A stretch of DNA of 8,446 nt from an uncultured Collinsella sp. Lineage in GTDB: Bacteria > Actinomycetota > Coriobacteriia > Coriobacteriales > Coriobacteriaceae. Position numbers and translations under genes: made by a program. The stretch lies in the NCBI GenBank assembly GCA_905210085.1, contig CAJLVJ010000064.1:1-8446 (forward strand), in the 5' to 3' direction. Below the pieces are notes generated by a model. It did not search any database, had not been told where the DNA came from, and saw only the letters and a list, made by a program, of their open reading frames with translations. This document shows, one piece after another, positions 1 through 6,803 of the stretch; the first letter of the stretch is position 1, and every line of letters starts with the position of its first letter.

Positions 1-1008
1 GAGATGGAAAAGCGCGGCCTGGGCACCAAGTCCACGCGCGCGAGCATCATCGAGCGCCTGTACGCCGTGCGCTATCTCAAAAACGATCCCGTGGAGCCGA
101 GCCAGCTGGGCATCGCCATCATCGATGCACTGTCGCAGTTTGCCCCGCGCATCACGAGCCCCGATATGACCAGCGAGCTCGACGGCGACATGACCCGCGT
201 GGAGCGCGGCGAGGACACCGAAGAGCATGTCGTGACGCACTCGCGCGCGCTGCTGGCCGGTGTGCTCGACGAGCTGCTCAAGCATACGCAGGAACTGGGC
301 GATGCTATCAGCGACGCCGTCACGGCCGATGCGCGCGTGGGCGCCTGCCCCAAGTGCGGCAAGGACTTGGTTATGAAGACGAGCGCCAAGACCCGCGGCA
401 GCTTTATCGGCTGCATGGGATGGCCCGACTGCGACGTGACCTATCCGGTGCCGAGCGGCGTCAAGGTGAGCCCGCTCGAGGGCGAGGCGGCCGTGTGCCC
501 CGAGTGCGATGCGCCGCGCATTAAGTGCCAGCCGTTCCGCCAGAAGGCCTTCGAGATTTGCGTGAACCCCACATGCCCCACTAACTACGAGCCCGACCTT
601 AAGGTGGGCGAGTGCAAGGTGTGTGCCGAGGCCGGACGTCATGGCGACCTGATTGCACACAAGAGCGAGAAGAGCGGCAAGCGCTTTATCCGCTGCACCA
701 ACTATGACGATTGCGGCGTGAGCTATCCGCTGCCGGCGCGTGGCAAACTCGAAGCGACGGGCGAGACCTGTCCCGAGTGCGGCGCCCCCATCGTGGTGGT
801 CAACACGGCGCGCGGTCCGTGGCGTATCTGCGTCAACATGGACTGCCCGACCAAGGAGAAGAAGCCCGCCCGCGGCCGCAAGACCACAACCAAGGCGAGC
901 ACGGCGAAGAAGACCACGGCGGCCAAGAAGACGACCGCCAAAAAGGCGACGGCCAAACAGACGACTGCCAAGAAATCGACTGCCAAAAAGACCGCTGCCG
1001 ACAAGTAA
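1..1008 (+). CDS. topA: DNA topoisomerase I (type IA), C-terminal part; 5' end outside window
   Basis: This is the 3' third or so of a type IA topoisomerase, which relaxes negative supercoils through a transient 5'-phosphotyrosine break. The frame is already open at base 1, so the ATG at 4 is internal. The first residues, MEKRGLGTKSTRASII, match the conserved block near the end of the topoisomerase core; the active-site Tyr lies upstream, outside the window. Counting from that Met, four Cys4 zinc ribbons follow: C115/C118/C137/C143, C165/C168/C186/C191, C204/C207/C231/C237 and C256/C259/C276/C281. From about residue 285 to 334 comes a histone-H1-like tail of AKKTTAKK-type repeats, probably for nonspecific DNA binding. 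The GTKSTRxxII wording and following MTSELxxDM block look closer to archaeal-type topoisomerase I than to the E. coli enzyme (GRPSTYASII); that comparison is from memory. The stop at 1006-1008 is followed by a hairpin terminator. Confidence 0.93.
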   Translation, partial: EMEKRGLGTKSTRASIIERLYAVRYLKNDPVEPSQLGIAIIDALSQFAPRITSPDMTSELDGDMTRVERGEDTEEHVVTHSRALLAGVLDELLKHTQELGDAISDAVTADARVGACPKCGKDLVMKTSAKTRGSFIGCMGWPDCDVTYPVPSGVKVSPLEGEAAVCPECDAPRIKCQPFRQKAFEICVNPTCPTNYEPDLKVGECKVCAEAGRHGDLIAHKSEKSGKRFIRCTNYDDCGVSYPLPARGKLEATGETCPECGAPIVVVNTARGPWRICVNMDCPTKEKKPARGRKTTTKASTAKKTTAAKKTTAKKATAKQTTAKKSTAKKTAADK

Positions 1009-1032
1009 CCGAGCACATATCCGAGCACATAT
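1009..1032 (+). repeat. 12-bp tandem duplication after topA
   Basis: CCGAGCACATAT occurs twice head to tail immediately after the topA stop codon (1009-1020 and 1021-1032). It probably reflects replication slippage; no function is evident. Confidence 0.8.
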
Positions 1033-1041
1033 AGACACGAC

Positions 1042-1079
1042 GGGGCCGGGCGCGCAAATGCAAATGCGCGCCCGGCCCC
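1042..1079 (+). terminator. GC-rich hairpin, likely topA terminator
   Basis: A perfect 14-bp stem (1042-1055 pairs with 1066-1079, GGGGCCGGGCGCGC against its complement) has a 10-nt A/T-rich loop, 33 nt after the topA stop. No long U tract follows (only ACTTCTA), so termination may be imperfect. The stem is symmetrical and lies between convergent genes, so it could also act on minus-strand transcription. Stem geometry is certain; the terminator role is inferred from position. Confidence 0.7.
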
Positions 1080-1085
1080 ACTTCT

Positions 1086-1154
1086 AAGTTGCGGTGAAAT
1101 AGGGACTGTTTTTGCTGGCAAAAGGCCTAATTAATCCCTATTTCACCGCAAGTT
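1086..1154. repeat. 69-bp inverted-repeat element, copy 1
   Basis: Arms of 17 perfect bp (TTGCGGTGAAATAGGGA at 1089-1105 against 1135-1151) extend to 20 positions with one mismatch. They enclose a 29-nt centre that contains a small hairpin of its own (TTTTGC/GCAAAA, 1110-1123). A second copy with the same arms and exactly the same total length lies at 2215-2283. Copy 1 sits between the convergent 3' ends of topA and the minus-strand zinc-ribbon gene. It could be a REP/MITE-like element or a bidirectional terminator. The structure is seen directly; the function is unknown. Confidence 0.85.
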
Positions 1155-1171
1155 CTAATCAGTTGCTGGGA

Positions 1172-2146
1172 TTACTTCACCTCGACGGGCTTGGCTCCGG
1201 GATAGCGGTCCTCAAAGTCCAGGCGATACTTGCTGTCATTGGTGCCCGCCACGTTGTCGTGTGTCAGCGGCGCCACGATTTCGTCCTTATGGTCCGCGGG
1301 TTTTGCGTACTTTAGGCTGATCTCCCAGGCATCGCAGATCGCGTCGATGCGGTTGTCCAGGTCGTCATACAGGGCAACGATGTCTTTCCAAGAACTGTAG
1401 TTCTTAGAGCTCATGGGGACATCCAGGTCCTCGACGATATCGTAGTACTGCTCGATGGTGTCTTCCGTGCGCTCGGCGACGTCGGCGAGATTTTGACGGG
1501 CGGTACGATCTTCTTCCAGATAGCTGCCATTGAAGGCCTGCGCGCAGGCGCGGACCTGGCTATCGAGATCTTCGAGCAGGTCGTAGTATTCGCTCAGGCG
1601 ACGGTAGAGGTTCTGCTCAGAGAGGGTTGCTTCGTCGTCATCGTCGTCATCGTCGTCGTAGAGGCTATTGGGGTCGTCGAGAGGCTTGAGGTCATCATCG
1701 TCAACATCATGGTGCAGCTTAGTAATCTCGGCAGTCGTTTGCGTGGCGGCGTTGTCGAAAGGCTTGATCACAAAGAAAATGACCAGGGCGATGATGGTTG
1801 CCACCAGCACAACGATAACGGCGACAAGCGCCCTGGTGGCGCTCTTTTTTGCAGCGGGGGCCTGCGGTGAATCAGACGCGTACGCAGACGCCGGTTGCTG
1901 TTGGGGCGGGGTGTCCGCGACGGGTATGCGCTGCGTCGTTTCGACCGCCGCGGGACCGGCAGCGGGGTCGGGGCGATAGGCGAGGGGGTCGTCCGGCTTA
2001 GCTTGCGGCGTATCGAGGGAGCCGGTCTGCTCAAACGCGGGCTGGCCATTGCTCGCAGTTGTCTGCTCAACGGGTGCACCGCACGAGGTGCAGAACTTGG
2101 CATCATCTGCAAGAAGCTTGCCGCACGAGGCGCAATACCGAGACAT
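1172..2146 (-). CDS. Zinc-ribbon single-pass membrane protein with acidic exported region
   Basis: A 324-aa protein of unknown role. The ATG at 2146 is chosen over the one at 2164 because AAAGGAG sits 6 nt upstream of it and the protein then begins directly with its zinc ribbon (MSRYCASCG). Residues C5/C8 and C19/C22 form a double-CxxC ribbon of the type common at the N terminus of actinobacterial membrane proteins. Residues 24-98 are Pro/Gln/Ala-rich linker. KKSATR (100-105) precedes one hydrophobic segment, about 106-127, which by the positive-inside rule puts the ribbon in the cytoplasm and the C terminus outside. The exported part is strongly acidic, with DDDD at about 149-152 and eight consecutive Asp at 164-171, then mainly helical Asp/Glu/Tyr-rich sequence. 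It stands alone on the minus strand between topA and tmk, flanked by paired repeats. No enzyme motif is visible. A membrane sensor or envelope-associated protein is possible, but I do not assign a function. Confidence 0.85.
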   Translation of the reverse strand: MSRYCASCGKLLADDAKFCTSCGAPVEQTTASNGQPAFEQTGSLDTPQAKPDDPLAYRPDPAAGPAAVETTQRIPVADTPPQQQPASAYASDSPQAPAAKKSATRALVAVIVVLVATIIALVIFFVIKPFDNAATQTTAEITKLHHDVDDDDLKPLDDPNSLYDDDDDDDDEATLSEQNLYRRLSEYYDLLEDLDSQVRACAQAFNGSYLEEDRTARQNLADVAERTEDTIEQYYDIVEDLDVPMSSKNYSSWKDIVALYDDLDNRIDAICDAWEISLKYAKPADHKDEIVAPLTHDNVAGTNDSKYRLDFEDRYPGAKPVEVK

Positions 2147-2183
2147 TGCCACTCCTTTCGCCACATTTCAATGCAATACGACG

Positions 2184-2189
2184 ATTATA
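2184..2189 (-). promoter_or_regulatory. -10 box for the zinc-ribbon gene
   Basis: Read on the minus strand this is a perfect TATAAT, 37 nt upstream of the chosen start, which predicts a leader of about 30 nt. No good -35 hexamer is found at 16-18 nt spacing, so either an activator helps or the match is weak. The repeat copy 2 lies just upstream of it. Confidence 0.5.
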
Positions 2190-2214
2190 CCCACCGTTCA
2201 AAATTCTCCATCAT

Positions 2215-2283
2215 AAGTTGCGGTGAAATAGGGACTGTTTGGCGATCTCAGAGCTTCAATCAGTCCCTATTTCACCGCAACTT
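2215..2283. repeat. 69-bp inverted-repeat element, copy 2
   Basis: Perfect 23-bp inverted arms (2215-2237 against 2261-2283) around a 23-nt centre. The left 26 nt are identical to copy 1 (1086-1111), while the centre is unrelated apart from the first few bases. It lies in the divergent region between the minus-strand zinc-ribbon gene and tmk, upstream of both starts, so a simple terminator role is less natural here than for copy 1. Confidence 0.88.
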
Positions 2284-2303
2284 TGGAAAGGCACCATTAG
2301 CCA

Positions 2304-2333
2304 TTGGGGACGCGCCGAGCACTGGGGTATCAT
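2304..2333 (+). promoter_or_regulatory. Candidate promoter of the tmk operon
   Basis: TTGGGG (2304-2309), an 18-nt spacer and TATCAT (2328-2333) would start transcription near 2340, about 45 nt before tmk. The 10-mer GGGGTATCAT (2324-2333) recurs exactly at 5925-5934 ahead of comF, which supports TATCAT as a genuine -10 in this organism. The -35 match is only moderate. Confidence 0.4.
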
Positions 2334-2385
2334 GGCTTGGTTGGTATATCTGCATTTACGCGCCTTGTGGGAAGGGGCTGCGCTC

Positions 2386-3069
2386 ATGGCTTTTGAGCCC
2401 GCTCAACATAGCTTTATCACGCTCGAGGGCGTCGATGGTGCCGGCAAGTCCACGCAGGCGCGTCTGCTTGCCCGCGCGCTCGAACTCGCTGGCTACCAGG
2501 TTGTGAGCCTGCGCGAGCCGGGCGGCACCGCCATTAGCGAAAAGATCCGCGCTCTGCTGCTCGACCCCGCCAATACGGCGATGGGCGACACCTGCGAGTT
2601 GCTACTCTACGAGGCAGCGCGTGCCCAGCTGGTGCACGAGGTCATCGCACCTGCCCTCGCTGCCGGCAAGGTGGTCCTGTGCGACCGTTTCTACGATTCC
2701 ACGACCTGCTACCAGGCGTTTGCCGATGGCCTCGATCGCCAGATGGTGCGCGATGCCAACAACCTGGCCGTCGCGGGGACGCACCCGGCGCTCACGCTCG
2801 TCTATCACATCACGCCCGAGCAGGCGGCGCTACGCATGGCAGCTCGTGGCGCGGCCGACCGCATGGAGGCAAAAGGCATGGCATTCCAAGAGCGCGTTTA
2901 CCAGGGATTCTGCAGCATTGCTGCCGAGGAACCCGCCCGCGTAAAGCTCATCGACGCTACCGCGACCATCGAGGAAGTCTTTGCGAAGACGGTCGAGCAG
3001 GTTCGCGCGTACGGTCTCGACATTCCGCAAGACGCCGTCGCCGCCGCACTTGCCCAGGAGGCCGAGTAA
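2386..3069 (+). CDS. tmk: Thymidylate kinase (dTMP kinase)
   Basis: Phosphorylates dTMP to dTDP with ATP in dTTP synthesis. The 227-aa length is normal for bacterial enzymes near 200-220 aa. The start at 2386 is chosen because GGAAGGGG (2370-2377) lies 8 nt upstream and the protein then begins about ten residues before the P-loop, as usual; in-frame starts further upstream (TTG 2239, ATG 2332) would run through repeat copy 2 or the promoter. Motifs: Walker A GVDGAGKST (residues 15-23), REPGGT (43-48), the DRFYDS catalytic/dTMP-binding motif (100-105), and a LID region with AADRMEAKG (156-164). It heads the tmk-holB-ricT operon: its last codons contain the Shine-Dalgarno sequence (AGGAGG, 3056-3061) for holB, and one base separates the two genes, which suggests translational coupling. 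Confidence 0.96.
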   Translation: MAFEPAQHSFITLEGVDGAGKSTQARLLARALELAGYQVVSLREPGGTAISEKIRALLLDPANTAMGDTCELLLYEAARAQLVHEVIAPALAAGKVVLCDRFYDSTTCYQAFADGLDRQMVRDANNLAVAGTHPALTLVYHITPEQAALRMAARGAADRMEAKGMAFQERVYQGFCSIAAEEPARVKLIDATATIEEVFAKTVEQVRAYGLDIPQDAVAAALAQEAE

Positions 3070-3070
3070 C

Positions 3071-4198
3071 GTGGCCCCCGCTCAGGCAAGCCTGCTGGCC
3101 AAGCTCGACACCCAAGAGCGCGTGCGCGACTTTTTGACCAACGCCGTCGCCAGCGGCCGCGCATCGCACGCCTACCTGTTTTTGGGCGCTCCCGGCGCCG
3201 GCAAGCTCGATGCCGCATGGGCGCTCGCCCAGGCCTTCCTGTGCGAGCAGGACGGCTGCGGCGCATGCGACAGCTGCGTGCGCGTTGCGCGGCACACACA
3301 CCCCGACGTGCACTATTACACGCCCGAGAGCGCCACGGGCTACCTCATTGCCCAGACCCGCGAGCTGCTCGATGACGTGCCGCTGGCGCCCATCCGTGCC
3401 AAGGCCAAGGTCTACATCATCGATCGTGCCGAGCAACTGCGCGCTAACACCGCCAACGCGCTGCTCAAGACACTCGAGGAGCCGCCCGAGGGCGTAATGT
3501 TTATCTTGCTGGGCACCTCCGCCGACGTGATGCTGCCCACCATCGTGAGCCGCTGCCAGTGCGTGCCGTTTCGGCTGGTGTCGCCCACCGTGGCCGCGCG
3601 TGCCGTGAGTCGCGCGACGGGTCAGGATCTCACGCGTTGCCGCATGGCGGTCGCCGTGGCGGGGAGTCCTGCGCGCGGCATCGAGTTCCTTAAGAGCGCC
3701 GAGCGCCAGGATGCTCGCCGCCAGATGCTCCGCGCCATCGACTCGCTCATCGCTGCCGATGAGGCCGATGTGCTCAGCCGCGCCAAGTCGCTTATTGTCG
3801 CCGTTAAGGCTCCGCTCGCCGAGGTCAAGTCCACGCAGGAAAAGGTGCTCGAGCAAAATGCCGATTATCTGTCGCGTGGAGCATTGAAGCAGCTTGAGGA
3901 CCGCAACAAGCGCGAACTCAACGCGCGCGAGCGTTCGGGTATCATGGAAGCGTTGGCGAGCGCACGGACGCTCATGCGCGACGTGCTGCTGACACTTCAG
4001 GACGAGGCGGCCGACGTAGTGAACGAAGACGTGCGCGACACAATCGGTCGGCTTGCCGCCGCGACCAATGTTGCGGGTGCCACCCGGGCGCTCGAGGCAG
4101 TCGCGACCGCCGAGCGCAACATCGCCAGAAACGTTACTCCCCAGCTGGCCATCGAGGTCATGCTGTTCGATATCAGGAAGGCACTGAAATGCCGTTAG
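3071..4198 (+). CDS. holB: DNA polymerase III delta' subunit (clamp loader)
   Basis: Component of the clamp loader that places the beta sliding clamp on primed DNA. 375 aa from GTG 3071, which has AGGAGG 9 nt upstream. AAA+ clamp-loader features in order: SHAYLFLGAPGAGK (P-loop-like, G39-K45), zinc-module cysteines C58, C63, C66 and C69 spaced as in DnaX/HolB proteins, Walker B-like VYIIDRAEQL (about 114-123), TANALLKTLEEPP (127-139), and the SRC sensor motif (160-162). The P-loop Lys is followed by Leu-Asp rather than Thr/Ser, which agrees with delta' generally being a non-hydrolysing subunit and argues against DnaX. The C-terminal half is helical and poorly conserved, as usual. It overlaps the next gene by 10 bases. 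The tmk-holB-yaaT neighbourhood supports the HolB name. Confidence 0.92.
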   Translation: MAPAQASLLAKLDTQERVRDFLTNAVASGRASHAYLFLGAPGAGKLDAAWALAQAFLCEQDGCGACDSCVRVARHTHPDVHYYTPESATGYLIAQTRELLDDVPLAPIRAKAKVYIIDRAEQLRANTANALLKTLEEPPEGVMFILLGTSADVMLPTIVSRCQCVPFRLVSPTVAARAVSRATGQDLTRCRMAVAVAGSPARGIEFLKSAERQDARRQMLRAIDSLIAADEADVLSRAKSLIVAVKAPLAEVKSTQEKVLEQNADYLSRGALKQLEDRNKRELNARERSGIMEALASARTLMRDVLLTLQDEAADVVNEDVRDTIGRLAAATNVAGATRALEAVATAERNIARNVTPQLAIEVMLFDIRKALKCR

Positions 4199-5883
4199 TC
4201 GTACCCGTTAAGTTTACCTACGCCTCGCGCGACCTGTGGTTCGACCCGCAGGATCTGGATATCCTCGAGGCCGATTATGCCATTTGCTCCACCGAGCGCG
4301 GAACCGAGATCGGCCTGGTCACGGCCGATCCCTTCGAGGTGCCGCAAGACGAGATCGGTCAGCCGCTCAAGCCCGTGCTGCGCGTGGCGAGCGACATCGA
4401 CCTGCAGCTTGCCGACGACCTGGCCATCCAGGGCGACGAGGCGATGGTCGATTTCCGCCGTCTGGTCAAAGAGCTCGACCTCGAGATGAAGCCGGTCGGC
4501 GTCGAGTACCTGTTTGGCGGCGAGAAGGCCGTGTTCTACTTTGCGGCCGAGGAGCGCGTCGATTTTCGTCAGCTCGTCAAGGACCTGTCCTCGACGCTGC
4601 ACATTCGCGTCGACATGCGCCAGATCGGCGTGCGTGACGAGACCCGCCTGGTGGGCGGCTATGCCCAGTGCGGACAGGAGCTCTGCTGCACGCGCTTTGG
4701 CGGACAGTTTGAGCCCGTCTCGATTCGCATGGCAAAAGAGCAGGACCTGCCGCTCAACTCGTCCAAGATCAGCGGCGTTTGCGGCCGCCTGATGTGCTGC
4801 CTGCGCTATGAGTTCGAGGCGTACAAGGACTTTAAGAGCCGCGCGCCCAAAAAGAAGACGCTCATCGATACGCCGCTTGGCAAGGCGCGTATCCAGGAAT
4901 ATGACACGCCGCGTGAGCAGCTGGTGCTGCGCCTGGAGAACGGCAAAGTCTTTAAGGTCAACCTGGCCGATATGACGTGCTCGGAGGGCTGCAAAAAGAA
5001 GGCCGCCGAGCAGGGCTGCAACTGCCGCCCCGATTGCGTAACGCGCGACGTGCTCGAGCGCATCGAGTCGCCCGAGATGCGCCTGGCGCTCATGGAGCTC
5101 GATCGCGAGAATGGCGTCGATGTGGGCGATGGCCTGTCGAGCGCCGATCGTCTGGCGGGGACGACGATGCCCAAGCGCCGTCGTCGCGATGCCGAATCCG
5201 ATGCTCGCTCCGGTCAGGGCCAGGGCGAGGGCCGTGGCCGCGGAAAGGGCCGCGGCAAGGTCGAGGCGCCCGAGGCCGAGGAGGCGGCCGATGGCCGTCG
5301 CCGCCGCAAACGCGCAGCGTCCGTCGACAATGGCGAGACCGCGGGCAAGAACGCTTCCCGCGAGCGTGAGGCTCACCAGCCCCAGCAGCAAAACCGCGGC
5401 GGTGGCATGAACCCCACGCGCCGTCGTCGCCGTCACCTGTCGAGCGAGGAGCGCGAGGACGCCTTCCGCGCCGCAGCCGCTCGCGAAGCCGGTGCCGCTC
5501 CCAAGGGCGCCTCGGCCTCCGACGCGCCTGCCGACAAGGGCGGCAAGCCGCGTGGCGAGGAGGAGCGCGCGCCGCGTCCGCGCCGCCGCCATTCCTCGGG
5601 CACGCAGCAGAAGCCCTCGGTTCCTTCCGTGGCCGATCAGGTTTCGGATGGCGAAGTCAAGGTCACGCGCCGTCGCCCCGGCGATGGCGGAGGAGCTGCC
5701 GCCAAGGCTTCGCGCGGCGGTACTCGCGACGAGCGCGAACCGCGTGAGGATCGCGGTGGCGAGGGCTCGACTGACCAGGGTCAAAAGCGTCGCCGTCGCC
5801 GTCGCTCCCGTAAGCCGCGTCAGGACGGTGGCGAGGGCTCGACCCACACCTCGTCCGCACCGCAACCGCCTGCCGGCGAATAG
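4189..5883 (+). CDS. ricT: PSP1-domain RicT/YaaT homologue with long basic disordered tail
   Basis: Homologue of Bacillus YaaT (RicT), part of the RicA-RicF-RicT complex that carries iron-sulfur clusters and works with RNase Y in mRNA maturation. ATG 4189 has AGGAAGG 7 nt upstream and overlaps the holB end. The conserved part is residues 1 to about 320. It includes GGYAQCGQELCC (C161, C166, C167) and CGRLMCCLRYE (C198, C203, C204), the family hallmark, then a second Cys group (C264, C268, C277, C279, C283). The Bacillus protein has about 275 residues; this one has 564. The extra ~240 residues are Arg/Gly/Glu/Ala-rich with KRRRR-type runs (for example RRRRRR near 537) and an in-frame direct repeat near the end. 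They are probably disordered and RNA- or partner-binding. No RicA or RicF gene is nearby. A 556-codon open frame on the opposite strand is a shadow of GC-rich codon bias. Confidence 0.9.
   Translation: MPLVVPVKFTYASRDLWFDPQDLDILEADYAICSTERGTEIGLVTADPFEVPQDEIGQPLKPVLRVASDIDLQLADDLAIQGDEAMVDFRRLVKELDLEMKPVGVEYLFGGEKAVFYFAAEERVDFRQLVKDLSSTLHIRVDMRQIGVRDETRLVGGYAQCGQELCCTRFGGQFEPVSIRMAKEQDLPLNSSKISGVCGRLMCCLRYEFEAYKDFKSRAPKKKTLIDTPLGKARIQEYDTPREQLVLRLENGKVFKVNLADMTCSEGCKKKAAEQGCNCRPDCVTRDVLERIESPEMRLALMELDRENGVDVGDGLSSADRLAGTTMPKRRRRDAESDARSGQGQGEGRGRGKGRGKVEAPEAEEAADGRRRRKRAASVDNGETAGKNASREREAHQPQQQNRGGGMNPTRRRRRHLSSEEREDAFRAAAAREAGAAPKGASASDAPADKGGKPRGEEERAPRPRRRHSSGTQQKPSVPSVADQVSDGEVKVTRRRPGDGGGAAAKASRGGTRDEREPREDRGGEGSTDQGQKRRRRRRSRKPRQDGGEGSTHTSSAPQPPAGE
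5754..5843 (+). repeat. 18-bp direct repeat in the ricT tail
   Basis: CGGTGGCGAGGGCTCGAC is present at 5754-5771 and 5826-5843, exactly 72 bp (24 codons) apart and in frame. It encodes the repeated GGEGST in the tail. This suggests the disordered extension grows or shrinks by repeat exchange. Confidence 0.8.
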
Positions 5884-5908
5884 CGCCCGCGAGCGGATTT
5901 AGCCCGCC

Positions 5909-5937
5909 TTGCCCCGAACGCATCGGGGTATCATAAC
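5909..5937 (+). promoter_or_regulatory. Candidate comF promoter with inverted repeat
   Basis: TTGCCC (5909-5914) could pair with a -10 at CATAAC (5932-5937, 17-nt spacing). Alternatively TATCAT (5929-5934) is the -10, with a poor -35; the 10-mer GGGGTATCAT here matches the one before tmk. Between them lies CCCCGA-ACGCA-TCGGGG (5912-5928), a 6-bp inverted repeat that could be an operator or a weak ricT terminator. Either choice puts the start near 5941-5944, so the leader would be little more than the hairpin that follows. Confidence 0.35.
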
Positions 5938-5946
5938 GCTGAATCA

Positions 5947-5982
5947 ACAACCCTCCCTGCGACCGAACGTAGGGAGGGTTGT
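5947..5982 (+). promoter_or_regulatory. RBS-sequestering hairpin in comF leader
   Basis: A 15-bp stem with one G-U pair (5947-5961 against 5968-5982) and a 6-nt loop ACCGAA. The 3' arm contains AGGGAGGG (5971-5978), the Shine-Dalgarno sequence of comF, 7 nt before its TTG start. Folded RNA would hide the ribosome site. The alternative is an intrinsic terminator for the ricT operon, but the following TTGTGTCTTG is not a continuous T tract. Pairing is seen directly; the regulatory role is inferred. Confidence 0.6.
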
Positions 5983-5985
5983 GTC

Positions 5986-6792
5986 TTGAAAAGCCATCTG
6001 AACATATTGAGCCGTCTGCAGGGTGCCGACGCCCTACCGTTTGCGGACGAATTGCTACCGCTTGCCGAGCGGGTGGCACGCGAGGCGCTCGAGGCATTGT
6101 CGCCAACACGATGTGCCGGCTGCGAGCGCGCCGGTGCGCTGATCTGCCAGGATTGTCTGGCATCGCTCACGCTCATCGACCCACGTCATAGCTGTACCCG
6201 ATGCGGCGCCCCGTTTGGGGATTTGCTGTGCACCGAGTGTTCGGTCGAGGGCACGTCTTCGGCAATGGCCGAGGCGCTCGATCGCTGTCTGGCGTGTGCC
6301 GTCTACGCACATCCGCTGCCGCGCATCATCAAGGCGTACAAGGATGCGGGCGAGCGCCGCCTGGCACCGTATCTGGCGGAGCTACTCTACGACACTGCCT
6401 TGCATGCCCAGGTGGCAGCCCCCGATCGCTACGACGGCGTGCTGTCCGGTGCGGACGCGGTGGTATTTGTGCCCGCGACTGCGGCGGCGTTTCGGCGGCG
6501 TGGATTCGATCACATGGAAGCAATCGCGCGCTCGTTTTGCGATCTTTCGGGCGTGCCGTTGCTGGATGCCCTGGTCAAATACGGTCATGGTGACCAGCGT
6601 GAACTCGGTCGCGATGAGCGCCGGGAGCATGCCCGGGGCATGTACGAGACGATCGAGGATGTGCGCGGCCGCCGCCTGCTGCTCATTGACGATGTCATTA
6701 CCACGGGTGCGACCATGGCAGCGGCCTCGGCGGAGCTCAAGCGTGCCGGCGCCGCGGCAGTCGATGGTCTCGCTATCGCACGCGTTTGGTAG
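5986..6792 (+). CDS. comF: ComF family phosphoribosyltransferase-like protein
   Basis: 268 aa, TTG start at 5986 supported by AGGGAGGG 7 nt upstream. The ComF family combines an N-terminal zinc-binding region with a type I phosphoribosyltransferase fold. In competent bacteria ComFC assists uptake of single-stranded DNA, but the family is also widespread in species not known to be competent. Visible here: CxxC pairs at C43/C46, C54/C57, C70/C73 and C82/C85, a further CLAC at 101-104, the VPATAAAFRRRGFDHM segment (162-177), and the PRPP loop LLLIDDVITTGAT (231-243). No comFA helicase gene accompanies it in the window. A gap of 11 bases to the downstream nuclease-like gene suggests co-transcription. 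Weak initiation codon plus occluded ribosome site imply low or conditional translation. Confidence 0.93.
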   Translation: MKSHLNILSRLQGADALPFADELLPLAERVAREALEALSPTRCAGCERAGALICQDCLASLTLIDPRHSCTRCGAPFGDLLCTECSVEGTSSAMAEALDRCLACAVYAHPLPRIIKAYKDAGERRLAPYLAELLYDTALHAQVAAPDRYDGVLSGADAVVFVPATAAAFRRRGFDHMEAIARSFCDLSGVPLLDALVKYGHGDQRELGRDERREHARGMYETIEDVRGRRLLLIDDVITTGATMAAASAELKRAGAAAVDGLAIARVW

Positions 6793-6803
6793 GGGGTGGT
6801 TTT

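Noticed and set aside
723..1121. 132-codon minus-strand frame opposite the topA tail
   Set aside because: Antisense of the Lys-rich repeats gives a false hydrophobic protein; it crosses the terminator and part of repeat copy 1.
2239..2385. N-terminal extension of tmk to TTG 2239 or ATG 2332
   Set aside because: It would translate part of repeat copy 2 and the promoter; the ATG at 2386 has a ribosome site and gives the family-typical start.
2957..3856. 299-codon minus-strand frame opposite holB
   Set aside because: It overlaps a well-supported clamp-loader gene and shows no recognisable domain; typical GC-rich shadow.
4195..5865. 556-codon open frame on the minus strand opposite ricT
   Set aside because: It mirrors the codon bias of ricT, whose Cys motifs, ribosome site and operon context are clear; the antisense product is Ala/Leu/Arg-rich with no motif.
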